Assembly: GCA_026225275.1 (NCBI GenBank)
Contig: JAMFSL010000154.1
Span: 16,829 to 80,828 of the forward strand
Source of the DNA: Puia dinghuensis
GTDB taxonomy: Bacteria; Bacteroidota; Bacteroidia; Chitinophagales; Chitinophagaceae
Reading direction: 5' to 3'
DNA: 64,000 nt
Part shown: positions 1 to 10,700 of the stretch, in pieces
Position numbering within the stretch: position 1 is the stretch's first letter
How the letters are laid out: each line of letters begins with the position of its first letter
Notes under the pieces: generated by a model
Told to the model about the DNA's origin: nothing
The model's database searches: none
The model's input: only the letters and a program-made list of their open reading frames with translations
Made by a program: the position numbers and the translations under genes

Positions 1-2545
1 CAGCCACCCAATGCAGGGACTTTAATCCATTTTCTTCCCAGCCACGATACGCCCACATATCATCTTTCTGATGGGGCGCCCGCCACAGGTGCAGCATCGG
101 GCCGCCCCCATTCCTCAATACTTCCTCGCCTCGTCTTGTTATTTTGGAGAAAGTTCCTTTTATTTTGTCGAATTCGAGGTTAAAATCCGTCCCTGCGATA
201 TCGATGGCACCTGCAGTATCATGTACCGTTAATTGTCCAGCTTGCAGATCCACCGGAACGGCGGGTATGGACACCTGCAGGGCAATTTGCTGTTCGGCCA
301 CTTCGAATCCCTTGGGAGCCCACAACTGATCGTCGGCGAGGTCGAAAGAAATCCGCAAAAAATAGATGCGGCCCGGTTTGGGCTTAACGGTATACGGTAC
401 TTTAATATCCTTTTCCTGGCCCGGATCGATCGGCCCGACGTTCAGGGGGCCCGAAGCAATATCGGTTCCGTCTTCGCTTAATGTCCACTTGGCAGTCAAC
501 CCGCTCAGGTTGAGGAATTGATAGCGGTTCTTAATGGTAAACAGCTGCTGGCTGAAATCTTTCGCCCGGATGGTGATCCATTGATAGGCGTGCTTAAGCT
601 CGGGGTAATGTGGTTTTGGCGACCTGTCAGAGAATACCACGCCTTTATGAATAAAATAACGATCATTGGGCGTTTCGCCGAATCCGCCGCCATAGGCGGT
701 AATCGGGTGATTAGGATCCCTTTTGTTGTAAATACCCTGATCCTGCCATTCCCATATCGCACCGCCCAGTAAGGTTGGGTATTTATCAAAGAGATCATTA
801 TAAATGTCTACTGACCCCATTGAATTGAACATCGCGTGGGCATATTCACAGAGATAGAATGGTTTGGTCAGCGTGGCGTCATTGGCATGCTTGACCAGGT
901 TCTCGACGTCGGTATACATTTCACTGTCGATATCTGTTGGATTTCCCGACCCTATTCCGAAACCCTGGTAGTGCGTGGGCCTGGTGCTGTCAATGCTCCT
1001 GATGACTTGCAGGATCGCCCGGAAATTGGACCCGCCCGATCCGCATTCGTTACCCAGTGACCAAATGAGGACCGAAGGGTGATTCTTGAAATTCTCTACG
1101 TTGGCCCTGTTTCTTTCAATCAATGCAGCCTTGATCCTCGGATCTTCGTTAAACTCGTCCCAGGAACCATGGCACTCGAGATTCGCCTCCGCCACCAGGT
1201 AGATACCGTATTCGTCGCACAACTCATACCACCGCGGGTCATCGGAATAATGGCAGGTCCGCACATGGTTGCAATTGGCCTGCTTGATGAGCACGAGGTC
1301 GCGAATCATCTGCGCTTCGGTGATCGCATGGCCGTCATCGGGCCAGTTTTCGTGACGATTGACCCCCTTTAATTTGACAGGCACGCCGTTGACGGTAAAT
1401 ATCCGGCCTTTGATCTCTATCTGGCGGAACCCGGTGCGGGAAGACATGGTTTCGAGCGTCTGATCACCGTGGTGCATGGTCAGCACAGTGGTATACAGCT
1501 TTGGCGTTTCGGCGGTCCACTTCTCCGGGTTCTGCACCGGGATGTCGACCTGAAGGGTCACTTCTTCACCGGGCTTCAACGCAGGAACCTGGTGTTTGGC
1601 TACCGCACCCGGCACTTTTGTGTCCCCGTTATACAAGCATACTTCCAGCTGGCTTGCGGCTGATGGGATGCTGCCGTAGTTCTTTACTTTTGTCGCTACG
1701 AGCAAATCCGCATTCCGGAATGCTGTATCAAACACCGTTTTGATAAAGTAATCCCGGATATGTTCTTCGGGAGCAGTCCATAAGGTGACATTCCTGAATA
1801 TACCACTGAGGCGCCACATATCCTGGTCCTCCAGGTAGCTTCCCACCGTAAAGCGATACACTTCCACGGCGATCATATTGCCGCCTGGTTTGACGTATGA
1901 AGTGACGTCGAATTCCGCCGCGTTCCGGCTGTTGACGCTATAACCGACTTTTTTACCGTTGATCCACAGAAAAAAACCGGCATCTACTCCATCGAACGTC
2001 AAAAAAATACGCCTGCCTTTCCACTCCAGCGGCACATCGAAATTTCTCCGGTAACTGCCGACCGGGTTGCGTTCCTGGTAAGCTGTCCAGCTGACAGGCG
2101 GCGCGCTCATGACATGCGGGAAGTTCTTTTCAAAAATGTAGGTAAAATTACTGTAATAGGGTGTGCCATACCCTTCCACCTGGAAGCTGGAGGGAACTTT
2201 GATCTCTTTCCAGCCAGACACGTCGTAGCCGGGTTTGTAAAAATTGACCGGTCGTTTCTGAGGCCAATCCACCCAGTTGAATTTCCATGCGCCATTCAGG
2301 CTGCGGGCATAGGAAGAGGCGTGCCGGTTGGCCGCCAGGGCCTCTTTCAACGAGCCATAGGGCATTAACGTGGCATGGTCGGGCTCCTTATTGATGCCGA
2401 TACATTCCGGGTCTTCGATCTCTTTTGGTACACCCGCGGTATCGGTCAAGGAAAAAAGGTGGTTCTCCGGGGATCCCTGACTAAAAACGATTTTATTGCT
2501 AACCACCAGCAGGACTACTAAAAAAAATCTATCGAATGCGATCAT
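1..2545 (-). CDS. lacZ: LacZ-type GH2 beta-galactosidase, C-terminus outside window
   Basis: Secreted or periplasmic beta-galactosidase hydrolysing terminal beta-galactosides. The start at 2545 gives a hydrophobic signal peptide ending near FSQ. The order is the GH2 sugar-binding jelly roll (about residues 60-230), the Ig-like domain, the TIM barrel, and then the start of the Bgal_small_N-type domain. The acid/base motif NHPSVLIWSLGNECG is visible (Glu about 500), as is the nucleophile motif CEYAHAMFNS (Glu about 567). This pairing is typical of the LacZ subgroup of GH2. About 848 residues are present against some 1000-1100 in the family, so the last part lies left of the window. It is the fourth gene of the leftward operon susC-susD-ASPIC lipoprotein-GH2, which implies galactoside side chains on the target glycan. 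Identification is firm; the exact linkage is inferred. Confidence 0.93.
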   Translation of the reverse strand, partial: MIAFDRFFLVVLLVVSNKIVFSQGSPENHLFSLTDTAGVPKEIEDPECIGINKEPDHATLMPYGSLKEALAANRHASSYARSLNGAWKFNWVDWPQKRPVNFYKPGYDVSGWKEIKVPSSFQVEGYGTPYYSNFTYIFEKNFPHVMSAPPVSWTAYQERNPVGSYRRNFDVPLEWKGRRIFLTFDGVDAGFFLWINGKKVGYSVNSRNAAEFDVTSYVKPGGNMIAVEVYRFTVGSYLEDQDMWRLSGIFRNVTLWTAPEEHIRDYFIKTVFDTAFRNADLLVATKVKNYGSIPSAASQLEVCLYNGDTKVPGAVAKHQVPALKPGEEVTLQVDIPVQNPEKWTAETPKLYTTVLTMHHGDQTLETMSSRTGFRQIEIKGRIFTVNGVPVKLKGVNRHENWPDDGHAITEAQMIRDLVLIKQANCNHVRTCHYSDDPRWYELCDEYGIYLVAEANLECHGSWDEFNEDPRIKAALIERNRANVENFKNHPSVLIWSLGNECGSGGSNFRAILQVIRSIDSTRPTHYQGFGIGSGNPTDIDSEMYTDVENLVKHANDATLTKPFYLCEYAHAMFNSMGSVDIYNDLFDKYPTLLGGAIWEWQDQGIYNKRDPNHPITAYGGGFGETPNDRYFIHKGVVFSDRSPKPHYPELKHAYQWITIRAKDFSQQLFTIKNRYQFLNLSGLTAKWTLSEDGTDIASGPLNVGPIDPGQEKDIKVPYTVKPKPGRIYFLRISFDLADDQLWAPKGFEVAEQQIALQVSIPAVPVDLQAGQLTVHDTAGAIDIAGTDFNLEFDKIKGTFSKITRRGEEVLRNGGGPMLHLWRAPHQKDDMWAYRGWEENGLKSLHWVA

Positions 2546-2659
2546 AGTTAAATTTGATTGAATGTATGATTTCGTCCGGTTCGCAAAGGACCGGAATAAT
2601 GGACGCGGATCATTGCTCATTTGTACATATTTATTGTCGTATTGTTCCCCAGTTCTGCT

Positions 2660-5600
2660 TTAATGGGCCTCCTGGTATGTTTTTAACAACCCCTTATCCA
2701 TGGAAAACAGTAATATATTATTTATTTTTTCTGCGGCGCGCACATCACCACACAGGTTAAAGCCGGACTGTCGCTGATCCACATAAGTAAATTCTCCCTT
2801 GTCGTTCCCATGCAGCAGCACGCCATAATTAGCATCGTATTTGCCAAACCGCAGCCGGGCATGATTCATATTTCCACACAGCAACAAGTCTCCCCTCCCG
2901 TCGTGGTCGTAATCCAGAGAAGTGATCGTGCAGATGGGGGCATACTGGACCTGCAACGGCAAGGGTGCTTCGTGGTATTTTCCACCGGAGTCGCTGAGAA
3001 ACAAGGCGGTCGCCAAATGGTTCGCTCTTAAGATTTTCGCGCCCGCCAGCTCTTCGGGGGTGAATACCTGCGCGATCGTGGCATCGGCATAGCTCTTGTA
3101 ATCAGGGAACCGCTGTCGAAGCATGGGGACCTGGTCCAGCATTTCGTCCCTTGAGACAAACGGATAGCTCTTGTGCTGGATATAAAAGCAAAGAATAGGA
3201 TCGATCCTTCCATCCCCATCAAAATCTTTATAATATAGTTCGGCAGGTTCCCTATCCGACACCTGGCATTGGCTGTTCAATCCCAGGTTACCTACGATCA
3301 GGTCAGGATGTCCGTCTGCATTCCAATCGCCGACCGCGATACAATTCCACCACCCCCAATAACGCTTGTCAAAATAGCGGCTGGTAGCATCGACCAGCCG
3401 CCCCCGCCTGTTCTCCAGTACGGTAATGGGCATCCATTCTCCTACCAGCACCAGGTCGGGAAGATGATTACCGTTCAGATCGACCCAAGCCGCATCGGTG
3501 ACCATTCCTATGTGTTTCAATGTTGGATTATACGTATCCGTTTGATCGGTAAAATGACCTTTGCCGTCGTTGATCAAAAGATAGCTGTCCGGTGTTTCGG
3601 GATAACGGCCGGGAATGACATGTCCGCCTACAAAGAGATCCGGAAAACCGTCGCCATTGACGTCCGCCGTTTTTACGCAGCTTTTGCTGCTCAACATTTC
3701 CGGCAGCGCATGGGCCGATCGGGTGAAATTCCCATGACCGTCGTTCAGATACAGCCTGTCCTGCAATCGCCGGTCGCCGGGCACGAGATCGTTATAACCG
3801 CCCGAGCATACATAGAGGTCCGGTTTCCCATCGCCATTGGCGTCGAAAAAAAGCGCGGCGGCGTCGGTGCAGGCCTTGTCTTCGTCGAATGCGGATATCT
3901 GTTTTTTAATAAACTTTCCGTTTTTTTGCTGCAACCAGATCGTGCCGGGCCTCCCGTCGTGGCCGCCAATATAAATATCTTCCAGCCCGTCTCCGTTGAC
4001 GTCTGCTTTTGCCAGGCAGGATCCCGAAAAGGAGATCGGGGCCGTCATCAGGTGTTGGCGTTTAAAGTCATTGGTGGTCGTACGGACCGTATCGGAAGGT
4101 ATAGGCGATGCCGTCTCTTTGAAAAATGGTTTTATCACCGGATGGGCTGGCTCCCACGGCACGGCATCGGCCTCTTTCAATTCGATGAGCCGATCGGTAT
4201 GGACGCTGGTGAGTATTTGTGAGGCCCCCCGCGGCCAGATGATCCTCAGAGAGTCGATAATGGTGGCGGAGCCGAGACCGAAATGCAGGATAGGTGTGAC
4301 GCTGGATTGAAAACCCCGCGTGGGCATCTGTTCGAGATATTGTTGGTTCGCGCCGGTGTAGCAATATAGTTTAGCTCCTATCCCCTGGGTGTTTTTATCC
4401 GCGCCGATCAGCCGGACTTCTACATAATGATTTCGACCATTTGAGACGTTCTCATACACAAAGGCAGGCTGATTGATATTATTGACTACGAGGTCCAGAT
4501 CCCCGTCGTTGTCGAGGTCGGCGTAGGCGGCACCGTTGCTGTTCGACGGCATGTTGATACCCCACTGGCTGCTGACATCAGTGAACGTGCCGTTGCCATT
4601 GTTTTTGAACAGGTAGCTTTTCAGCTGGGATACCGGCATGCGGTTGACCAGCTCTAACAGATCCTGTCTCATCACATTCCGGTTGCCGAGATTATCGCCG
4701 GCGAGCTTCAGGAAGTCCAGGTTTGTGTAGTCGCGGACGTATCCATTGGAAATAAAAAGATCTTTCCAACCGTCGTTGTCATAGTCGGCGAATAAGGGCG
4801 CCCAGCTCCAATCGGTGTGAGAGATTCCCGCGAGCTGGCCCACCTCGCTAAAGGTATTGTTGCCATTATTCAGGTGCAGCATATTGCGCATGTACTGGTA
4901 GTAGAACCCCACCCGCAGATTCAGATCGAACGATTCGGCGTTGTCGGCGCCTGCCAGTAGTTTTTGCCGCCGGTTGTCTTCCGGCAGCATATCGAGGGTA
5001 AAGATATCCGGGCGGCCATCATTATTGATATCGGCGATGTCGTTGCCCATGGAGGAGAACGATGTATGGCCCAGCTGGTGCGGCAGTTCATCCGTAAAAC
5101 CGCCCTTTTGGTTATTGATATATAGCCGGTCAGGCACATTGTAGTCATTGGAAATGTAAATATCCGGCCACCCATCTCCATTGACATCCGCAATGCCCGC
5201 GGCCAGCCCATAAGAAAGGGTCGTATTGACGATACCGGAGGAAGCGGTAACGTCGGTAAACAGGCCGTTGTCATTCCTGAGCAGCCGGATGCCTGACTGC
5301 ATGTCGGGCGTGTTCATTAATGCACGAACGGAATCGTCGCCGGCGAGGTTGATCCGCTGAGGACTATGGTTAACCAGGAGGAGATCGAGGTCGCCATCGC
5401 GGTCGTAGTCGAAAAAATAAGCCTGGGTGGAATAAGAGGGAAAGGCGAGTCCATAGTCGGCGGCCATTTCTTTGAAGTGCGGGACACCGGCGGCGTCATT
5501 ACCCTGGTTGATGAAGAGCTGGTTAACGCGTTTTTCGGCCCGCAATTTACCGGAGTAGCAGACAAAAATATCGAGTTTTCCGTCGCCATTGACATCTGCC

Positions 5601-5980
5601 ATTGTCACCCCGGTTTTCCAGGGACCAGGGCGGCCGGCCAATCCTACCTCATCGGTAATGTCCCGGAACCGCAGGTGGCCTTCATTCAAATACAACTTAT
5701 TGTCGACCATGTTACCGGTAAAATAGATATCGGGCAATCCATCTCCGTTCAGGTCGCCAATGGCTACACCTCCGCCGTTATAAAAGTATTCATACATCAG
5801 GACGTTTGTATTCAACCCTTCGGTCAGCTGATTCGTAAAATCAATATGCGTTTGTTCAGGTGTCAATAACCTGAATAGAGTTTTTTGACCGGTATGGGTG
5901 CCCCGATCGCTGTCGCGGTTGTGGCAGGCCCACAGCGTGCAACAGGAAAGCAAAATGGCAAAGGACCGTAGTTCCATCAT
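2660..5980 (-). CDS. FG-GAP/VCBS repeat lipoprotein with ASPIC/UnbV domain (CRTAC1-like)
   Basis: Predicted surface lipoprotein of 1106 residues. A lipobox-like LWAC sits at the end of a short signal sequence. Many FG-GAP/VCBS beta-propeller blades follow, each with a Dx(D/N)xDGxxD calcium-binding loop such as DLNGDGLPDIYFTG. They fill residues about 70-500 and again 680-1090, so two propellers are likely. Between them (about 530-610) is an ASPIC/UnbV domain with HYVEVRL and GAKLYCYTG. No catalytic residues can be named; such proteins are usually taken as carbohydrate- or adhesion-binding. Its place directly after susC and susD is where a surface glycan-binding protein (SusE/F position) would be, so binding of the target glycan is the inferred role. 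A hairpin separates it from susD and may lower its expression. Confidence 0.88.
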   Translation of the reverse strand: MMELRSFAILLSCCTLWACHNRDSDRGTHTGQKTLFRLLTPEQTHIDFTNQLTEGLNTNVLMYEYFYNGGGVAIGDLNGDGLPDIYFTGNMVDNKLYLNEGHLRFRDITDEVGLAGRPGPWKTGVTMADVNGDGKLDIFVCYSGKLRAEKRVNQLFINQGNDAAGVPHFKEMAADYGLAFPSYSTQAYFFDYDRDGDLDLLLVNHSPQRINLAGDDSVRALMNTPDMQSGIRLLRNDNGLFTDVTASSGIVNTTLSYGLAAGIADVNGDGWPDIYISNDYNVPDRLYINNQKGGFTDELPHQLGHTSFSSMGNDIADINNDGRPDIFTLDMLPEDNRRQKLLAGADNAESFDLNLRVGFYYQYMRNMLHLNNGNNTFSEVGQLAGISHTDWSWAPLFADYDNDGWKDLFISNGYVRDYTNLDFLKLAGDNLGNRNVMRQDLLELVNRMPVSQLKSYLFKNNGNGTFTDVSSQWGINMPSNSNGAAYADLDNDGDLDLVVNNINQPAFVYENVSNGRNHYVEVRLIGADKNTQGIGAKLYCYTGANQQYLEQMPTRGFQSSVTPILHFGLGSATIIDSLRIIWPRGASQILTSVHTDRLIELKEADAVPWEPAHPVIKPFFKETASPIPSDTVRTTTNDFKRQHLMTAPISFSGSCLAKADVNGDGLEDIYIGGHDGRPGTIWLQQKNGKFIKKQISAFDEDKACTDAAALFFDANGDGKPDLYVCSGGYNDLVPGDRRLQDRLYLNDGHGNFTRSAHALPEMLSSKSCVKTADVNGDGFPDLFVGGHVIPGRYPETPDSYLLINDGKGHFTDQTDTYNPTLKHIGMVTDAAWVDLNGNHLPDLVLVGEWMPITVLENRRGRLVDATSRYFDKRYWGWWNCIAVGDWNADGHPDLIVGNLGLNSQCQVSDREPAELYYKDFDGDGRIDPILCFYIQHKSYPFVSRDEMLDQVPMLRQRFPDYKSYADATIAQVFTPEELAGAKILRANHLATALFLSDSGGKYHEAPLPLQVQYAPICTITSLDYDHDGRGDLLLCGNMNHARLRFGKYDANYGVLLHGNDKGEFTYVDQRQSGFNLCGDVRAAEKINNILLFSMDKGLLKTYQEAH

Positions 5981-6023
5981 TTAAAAATAAAGATCACAAT
6001 CCCGGGATCCAGGACTGTGATCT
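5981..6023 (-). terminator. Intergenic hairpin with T-rich tail between susD and the ASPIC gene
   Basis: The perfect 8-bp arms AGATCACA (5991-5998) and TGTGATCT (6016-6023) enclose a 17-nt loop that holds a smaller palindrome, ATCCCGGGAT. Read leftward the stem is followed by a T-rich run. It lies 15 bp after the susD stop and 11 bp before the next start. It could be a partial terminator or attenuator giving more susCD than downstream transcript, or an mRNA-stabilising stem. Seen directly; the function is inferred. Confidence 0.6.
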
Positions 6024-6037
6024 GCTGATATAGTTGT

Positions 6038-7735
6038 CTAGTAGCCTGGGTTTTGCACCAGTTGCTGATTTTGATCCAGCACGGATTGCGGAATCGGCAG
6101 CCAGTTCATGTACTCCGAAAATCTGTTGGTCAGTATAGGTGTCACCTGGTATAAAGTGGGTGCTCCGGGCGTTCCGGTGATCACCATAGCATAGTCTGGA
6201 TGGACCAGTACCCCCGGACCATTCACTGTAATATCCCAGCGTCGGATATCGAACCATCGCTTGTCCTCGAAAGCCAGCTCTATCCGGCGTTCGCGGCGAA
6301 TAATATTCCGCATTGAATCCTGCGATATGCCGGTAGGCACGGCGGGTAAAAAAACCCGTGCACGCACAAGATTTACTGCATTTTGTACTGTCGGGTCGGG
6401 ACCTACTGCCTCGTTTTGCGCTTCGGCATAACTCAGCAATACTTCGGCATACCGGAAGAGGGTATAGTTGGAAGTATTGGGCCCATTACCAAGGCTATTC
6501 TGTCCATTGATGGAGGAGTCCAGCGTTTTCTTGCCATAGTAGCCCGTATTGGAAATATCGCTGGTGGCTGCAATGTCGCTCTGGTTATTGCCGCCAATCC
6601 TCATCAACATCAGGTAATTCTGCCAAATGGAGCTATCATACACGATCGATTGGTAGAACCTCGGTTCGCGGCCGACATAGGGATGCTGAGGGTCATAACC
6701 GGAACCCGGGTCGGTAATGGCCATTCCATTATCCATTTCGTAGTCGTCAACCAAATTCTGGGTAGGCGAGAGATTTCCCCAAGCCTGCTCGGTTCCGTTC
6801 ACAATAGTCGGTCCCAGGTAGCCTTCCCGTTTGTGACCTTTGCCTGGCAGGGAATAGCCCCGGGCAAAAATTTGCTCCGGATTCCAATTGTTTTGCTGTA
6901 GGAACTGATCCCGGAATCCCGTCCCGGTGGCATCCTGGAACAAGGAATAGATACCCAGGTTCATCACCTGGAGGTTAGTGGCGGCCGCCGCAGCCCAACG
7001 GGTCAGATCCTTGCTGGGATTGGCGAGCGGACTGGCATAAAAAAGCTGCACCCAACCTTTCAGCGTCAGGGCCGCACCCTGGGACGCCCGCCCGCTCTGC
7101 GTTGCGGCCGGCGGCAAATCCATCGCAGCGGTATCGCAATCCGCCTCGATATAGGCCACCGTTTGATCGGCGGTGGCCCGGGGGTAAAATAGTTGGGCGC
7201 TGTCCATGGTCTGGTTATCCAGCGGGACGGAGATCAGCGGCACACCGCCGTAATTCGTATACAAAAAAGTATAGAACAGCGCGCGTAAAAAATGGACCTC
7301 TCCCACGCGCTGCGCATACCACGTGGGGTCATATATGCTCTTATTCAAGGCCGCCTGTTGGAAGAAGACATTGCACTTCCGGATCACGTTATAATTGGTA
7401 CCCCAGGTGAACATATTGTTGGGGCCGGTGGGCACATTATTGGGATTGATGGCATTGTTGCGCACGGTAGCCTCCCCGGTCTGGTAGTTGGCGCCGCAAA
7501 AACTATTATCCGTATACTGGTCCAGGTTTTCATCCACATTATTCACGTCGGGAATATTGTTGTAGATATCGTTGACGAACAGGTCGGCATTGTCCTGAGA
7601 GCTGAATGTCGATAAATTAGTCAACGCACCTTTGTTCGTGACGTTCAGGAAATTATCTTTGGTACACGCCCCGATAGCCAGCAAAAGACAGCCTATAATA
7701 AAATAGGGTGCGTTTTTTATAATTCTTGGTTTCAT
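6038..7735 (-). CDS. RagB/SusD family nutrient uptake outer membrane lipoprotein
   Basis: SusD-like surface lipoprotein that caps the SusC channel and binds oligosaccharides. The chosen start at 7735 gives MKPRIIKNAPYF, then a hydrophobic stretch ending in the lipobox LLAIGAC. An upstream start would overlap the susC end. The SusD N-terminal region (TNKGALTNLSTFSSQDNADLF) is followed by the helical repeat core and a typical C-terminus with RRERRIELAFEDKRWFDIRRW and a final NPGY. At about 565 residues it is of usual length. It lies 16 bp after susC, in the same operon. The ligand is probably a mannan or galactomannan oligosaccharide, judged only from neighbouring enzymes. Confidence 0.95.
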   Translation of the reverse strand: MKPRIIKNAPYFIIGCLLLAIGACTKDNFLNVTNKGALTNLSTFSSQDNADLFVNDIYNNIPDVNNVDENLDQYTDNSFCGANYQTGEATVRNNAINPNNVPTGPNNMFTWGTNYNVIRKCNVFFQQAALNKSIYDPTWYAQRVGEVHFLRALFYTFLYTNYGGVPLISVPLDNQTMDSAQLFYPRATADQTVAYIEADCDTAAMDLPPAATQSGRASQGAALTLKGWVQLFYASPLANPSKDLTRWAAAAATNLQVMNLGIYSLFQDATGTGFRDQFLQQNNWNPEQIFARGYSLPGKGHKREGYLGPTIVNGTEQAWGNLSPTQNLVDDYEMDNGMAITDPGSGYDPQHPYVGREPRFYQSIVYDSSIWQNYLMLMRIGGNNQSDIAATSDISNTGYYGKKTLDSSINGQNSLGNGPNTSNYTLFRYAEVLLSYAEAQNEAVGPDPTVQNAVNLVRARVFLPAVPTGISQDSMRNIIRRERRIELAFEDKRWFDIRRWDITVNGPGVLVHPDYAMVITGTPGAPTLYQVTPILTNRFSEYMNWLPIPQSVLDQNQQLVQNPGY

Positions 7736-7751
7736 TGCTTTAATTTTTTTA

Positions 7752-10700
7752 CTAAAATGTCGCATTAAGTCCTATTGAAAGAACCCGCTGTTGATAATAA
7801 GTCTGAGCGGCACCGCTGTTTTCCGGATCGATCTGCTCTTTCATCCAGGGCGTCCAGTTAATGATGTTATTGCCCGCTGCAAATACGCGCAAAGACTGAA
7901 TAGCGTTGCCGATCATCTTGCTGGGGAAGGTATAGCCGAACTCGACACTTCTCAGCCGAATATAACTGTCGTTCCTCATCCACCATGAAGACTGCTGGGT
8001 GTTGCTGGAAGTCGCAGTCGTGTGTAACGCAGGATATCGCTCATCCCTGGGATTGGCAGCCATCCAATGGTGATGGTACACTTGTTCGGTTGATGAGCCA
8101 TTGCCGTTAAACGGCCAGACAATGTAATTGTTGACGTAAATATCGCTCAAGGCCGATCCCTGGAACAAGAGATCCAGGTAAAAATGCTTGTAGGTCAACC
8201 GTGGGTCCAGGCCGTAAATAATCTCGGGCGTCTGAGAATGGCCGACTGGTACAATGTCATTGTCGTCGATTTTTCCGTCATGGTTCACGTCTGCATATTG
8301 GATGTCGCCGGGATGGACGGGCCCAATGAGAGAGACAGGTATTCCGGGTTTAAGCGTTCCGGCAATGGGATCGCTAAAATCGCCGGGGGAATACAACCCG
8401 ACGGCTTTCAGTCCGAACTGCTCTCCATTTGGCCTTCCGGTCTGCCGACGGTTCGGGTTATCATAAGTTGCAGAGTTCTCATAGACCTTGAGCAGCTTGT
8501 TCTGGGCGTACGTAAATGTCCCCCTGATATCCAGCAGCAACCCATTGGAAAAAGTCTTTTGAGAGGTCAGGGTCAGATCGACCCCATGGTTTTGCATGAT
8601 GCCGCCATTGACATCTCCAATCGAAACGCCATATTCTGCGGGAAGGGAATTGCCGATACCGACCAGCATATTCGACCGTTTTTCGTAAAAGTAATCCGCC
8701 TCGATACCCAATGCGCCCCTCCAAAGGGTAGCTTCGAATCCCACATCTGTCTTCTTCGCTTTCTCCCAGGTGATATCCGGATTTCCCTGGAGGGCTTCAT
8801 ACACACCTTCCGTCGCAGTTCCGTTGATGACCGCGGAATTACCATACGCCGTATATTGGCTTAGATATTGATAAGTTTGAATACCCCCAATGCTCGGATA
8901 AAAACCTGATTCACCCCAGGAGGCCCTGAGCTTCAGATTTTCGATCCAGGTAATAGGCTGCATGAATTTTTCCTGCGATATCCTCCAGCCGGCGGAGAAG
9001 GCGGGAAAATAGCCAAACCGGTGGCCCGGTGCAAAAAGGTAGCTGCCGTCATAACGGCCGGCCGCCTCGAACAAATATTTTTTATCATAATCATACCCAA
9101 CCCTGTACACATACCCCAGTTGTTTTACCCCGCCGGACGAACCGCCGTTGGATGCATCTCCCGCGCCGGAGCCGCCGAAGTTCAACTCGTCGATATTCAA
9201 ACTATAGTTGATCCGTTGCGCAGTGAAGGTTTCATTCTTAATCACCCGGTCTTCCACGACGGCCAGGGCTGTGATGTCGTTCTTCCCAAAGGATACTGCG
9301 TAGTTCAACAGGCCCTGGAGGGTCAGCATATGCTGCTGATAAAAAGTTTCCGTAAAAATAGGCTGGCTTGAGCCCTGGTTACCCTCATTATACGTATAAG
9401 GATGCGTACTGGTATCTACGTTGTAAAAAGGAATGGGCGTTTGCCAGAGCCGTTGTATCGCAGAACTGCCACCAAAAATGGGGTCGGGGCCATTGTCGTA
9501 ATTAACTACCGCTTTTGCGCTAAGCCCTTTGAACAGCTTTTGTTCGACGTAAAGCTGGGTATACCATACAGTATTCTCGTTGAACTGGTAGCCGCTGTGG
9601 TAAGCCTCCCCGATCAGTGACTGTCCTACCCATGCTGACCAGTCCCCATTAGAATAATAGATCGGCACAAACGGAGGCGTATGCTGCGCCTGGTTGATAA
9701 TGGACCCGGAACCTACCGCAGGATAATACTGGTCTTCTACCCAGCCATTCACCGATAAGCCCACCGTAGTCGTTTTAGTGGCTTTTGCAGTTAAGTTCAG
9801 CGATGCATTGTATTTTTTTAGGCGGGAAGTGGTCCACATAGCGTCCTGGGTCGCATATCCCACCGAAGCGAAGTAATGGATGTCGTCCGTACCTCCCGAC
9901 AACGTCAGGTTATTATAGCTTAACGGACGATTGGGGATGATAAGGTCCTGCAGGGGGTGTCCATCCGGATGCCCGTCCGGATCCGTATGATTTTTAAACA
10001 GCGCGATATCATTGGCAGTGTATGTGGGCGGCGCACCATCGTTGGCATCCGCCTCGTTCCGCATCAGCGCGTATTCATACGAATTGACGAATGTGGGCAG
10101 CTTGGTCGGATTCTGGATTCCCACATAGCCATTGTAAGTTAAGGAAGGCTTTCCCGTTTTACCCTGTTTAGTGGTGATCAGGATAACTCCATTCGCCCCT
10201 GCCACGCCATAAGGCGCTACTGCGGCGGCATCCTTCAGTACGCTGATGCTGGCAATAGTATTGGGGTCGAGGCGGCTGAAGTCACGCGGAACGCCGTCGA
10301 CGATATACAGCGCCTGGGTGCTGCCGATCGAGCCCGTACCCCTGATCTGGATATTTGATCCGTCAAAACCCGGTTCGCCGCTACCCTGGGTGATGATGAG
10401 GCCCGATGCTCTTCCTACCAGGTCATTCGTCACATTGATGACCGGTTTCTCGGCGATGTCCTGTGGACTGATCGTCGAGACAGCTGCCGTATTCAGAACC
10501 TTCTTTTGGGTGCCATACCCGATGACGATCACATCATTGAGGCTTTTTGAAGAAAGCTTCAGCCCGACAACGAGACCGTTTTGGTCCCGGGCAGTGATCA
10601 CCGTCGCATCATAACCGATATGGGTGAATACCAGAGTCGCTTTCGGATCCGCCTGTAACGAGAAGTATCCGGTTGAATCGGTGATAGTGCCCCGGTTCGT

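Noticed and set aside
3269..4222. Long open frame (317 codons) opposite the FG-GAP/ASPIC gene
   Set aside because: Shadow frame produced by the repetitive Asp/Gly-rich codons of the real gene; no signal, motif or ribosome site.
2660..5980. Regularly spaced similar DNA segments as a possible CRISPR-like array
   Set aside because: The spacing reflects FG-GAP protein repeats in one frame; repeats are not identical at DNA level and the region is coding.
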